From: Nitzschia sp. DOCU1
Lineage: Eukaryota; Bacillariophyta; Bacillariophyceae; Bacillariales; Bacillariaceae
Assembly (NCBI GenBank): GCA_951394045.1
Contig: OX595995.1
Coordinates: forward strand, 1 to 64,000
Reading direction: 5' to 3'
DNA: 64,000 nucleotides
Position numbers and translations under genes: made by a program. The notes beneath the pieces are model-generated. The model was not told the origin of the DNA. It ran no database searches and saw nothing but the letters and a program-made list of their open reading frames with translations. Within the stretch, counting starts at the first letter, position 1; each line of letters starts with the position of its first letter. Below are positions 62,452-64,000 of this stretch, in pieces.

Positions 62452-64000
62452 AGTCATGGACAGCTTCATGGTGGACTTGATAAATTGCTTGAGAGCAAAC
62501 GACTTTCACACAATGCCCGGAGATCGACCTTTGTCTATCATCCACCAGCTGCGAACAACAATGTGCGGGAACGAGGCGCCCCGTCGATCTACAAGTGCAG
62601 AGGCCCGAGCTACTGTCTTGACTTGGTGGGGTAGCTCCACACGTCTATTCTCTGGCAGACATCAGGATGCTAAAAGACAAAGACGGGGTCAGTTGTTTGC
62701 AACGGACGCCTGAGCCGGCTCTGGCAAATGTGAGTGAAGATTCCTAGTGTCGAGTATTGCCAGCAAGATTTCCCGGCGTTCCAAATGCCGAGCCAACTCG
62801 AATCTGCCAACACTCCGTCAAGAATCCCACCCATCCATGAATACCTTTGTCGATCAATCCAGCCCAGGCTCCCGACTTGAAGGTTACCCAGTTTTGCGCT
62901 GTAAACTTATCCAATCTCAATTTGTGCAAGTTAAAGAAGGGGACCATGAGATAACAGGGATGTTCAATAGTCCATTGCGGGCTACCGTCGATCCTGTCGG
63001 TTATATTGATCATTGCGGCGGGCTACCGTCGATCCTGTCGATTTTTGGGTGCCCGACCGGTATTCGTCTCTCGCATTCCTTTGGAACAAGGAGCGGCCAT
63101 GTTGCTGTGGTCCAGCTGGCCTTGGATTAGTCGACTGTACGGTGTCTCGGGCAATGATATCATGGCCCTTCTATTCTATACCACGCTGGATCTTGGTAAT
63201 GCCTATTCTTTTGCACCAAGAGGAGAATACACTGGGTTAGGAGACGGGGAAGCAAAGTTCGTTCGTTCTTGCCCGTGGCCTTTCGGTATATGATTCAAGT
63301 TTCTGAGGAGATGTATCCACCCAATTGATTGCAATCCAAAGTACGACGACGAAGAGAACAAGCCGAACCTGACGACAAAGTAGAGAGTGGTGTACATGAT
63401 GCGCAAAAAGGAAGCGTCGCCGAGAACCGACCCTATCGGTAGCGTCCCCAGTTTTGGTCATTCGGCTACGCTTTCAATACGAATGGGCTAATGGCGTATA
63501 TACTATTTGCTGGATGCCGGAGTCTTCGTCTTTCCTGCGACCAAGCTGGCCAAACGGAGTTCAAGACCCTGTCGACGAGGATTTGATCCTTCCGGAAGCC
63601 ACCTTCCAGAATATCCATCGCCCTCCGTGTTTGGCATTTCAGTCGACTCTGTGCGCTCCTTGCTAAAGTGCTTCGATATTCTGAAACGTCTTTGTCTCAG
63701 AGGAATGGATCCGGATTATATCGACCGGACATTTTGCTTGGAGAATGCTCAGAATGGGACCATCCGGTTGTCATCACACTCGGGAACCGGTCCTTGCCTA
63801 TCCCGATGATGTCTTATTGCACCATTTGGCACGAGTCATTTCTACCAGAATATCCGTCGCCCTTTGTCTCAGCGGAATGGAACCGGATTATATCGACCGG
63901 AGATTTTGCTTGGAGGATGCTCAGAATGGGACCATTCGGTTGTCCTCACACTCGGGAAGGGTCCTTGCCTACGTTCGAAGATTTACTTTCGTCGGACAGT
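62452..64000. other. Right end of the window, decayed region (unit 2)
   Basis: Equivalent to 45898-47446 of unit 1, including both ~175-bp DPDYIDR-type repeats. No intact gene is recognised. Confidence 0.5.

Larger units (their letters stand above)
52144..64000. repeat. 18-kb tandem segmental duplication, unit 2 (open at right edge)
   Basis: Colinear with unit 1 from 34094. The window ends at the position equivalent to ~47,446 of unit 1, so the PHD, Tudor-like and ABCA parts are not seen here. The offset changes from 18,050 to 16,555 across the 1,517-bp deletion. Confidence 0.93.

Overview
The window reads as eukaryotic nuclear DNA, most likely from a diatom. Genes carry short GT-AG introns (69-117 nt). 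Several products look like diatom families: a single-pass LRR receptor-like protein, receiver-domain proteins, and an ArfB/ICT1 protein with an N-terminus like a plastid targeting leader. The telomeric repeat is CCCTAA/TTAGGG. Species cannot be fixed from sequence alone.

Layout. (1) 1-8.0 kb is ordinary gene space: an unknown partial gene (minus strand), a duplicated-domain glycosyltransferase-like membrane protein with one intron, a mitochondrial/plastid ArfB/ICT1 peptidyl-tRNA hydrolase, and an LRR receptor-like gene cut off at about 8,008. (2) 8.0-13.0 kb is accessory: a spliced 992-codon repeat-rich gene on the minus strand, minisatellites upstream of it, a decayed gene tail and simple GAT repeats. 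(3) 13.0-34.1 kb is a subtelomere-type mosaic. It holds six copies of a ~1.35-kb repeat, eight or more interstitial CCCTAA tracts, a complete endonuclease-deficient Penelope-like element (PLE; ORF1 + reverse transcriptase between two pseudo-LTRs), a permuted truncated PLE copy, a large SF2 helicase resembling telomere-linked helicases, and a zinc-knuckle gene whose 3' end is replaced by telomeric repeat. (4) 34.1-64.0 kb is a tandem duplication with an 18-kb period (second unit incomplete at the right edge). It is filled with decayed genes: GAF-like sensor, receiver domains, protein kinase, PHD finger, Tudor-like acidic repeats and an ABCA transporter C-terminus.

How it fits together. All telomeric tracts read CCCTAA on the plus strand, so each block looks capped on its left side. 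The PLE copies are 5'-truncated to the left, and genes broken at these joints lose their left ends. This matches the known behaviour of telomere-associated endonuclease-deficient PLEs, whose reverse transcriptase extends the G-rich overhang, followed by telomerase healing. The block therefore looks like a record of successive chromosome-end losses and additions. Its polarity nevertheless points toward the ordinary genes on the left, so it is now interstitial, fused, or misassembled.

The most notable element is a candidate type I hammerhead ribozyme in each of the three PLE pseudo-LTR copies. Next are the permuted PLE copy and the telomere-flanked helicase/zinc-knuckle pair. ORF1 shows mostly synonymous divergence between copies, so the PLE lineage was recently under selection.
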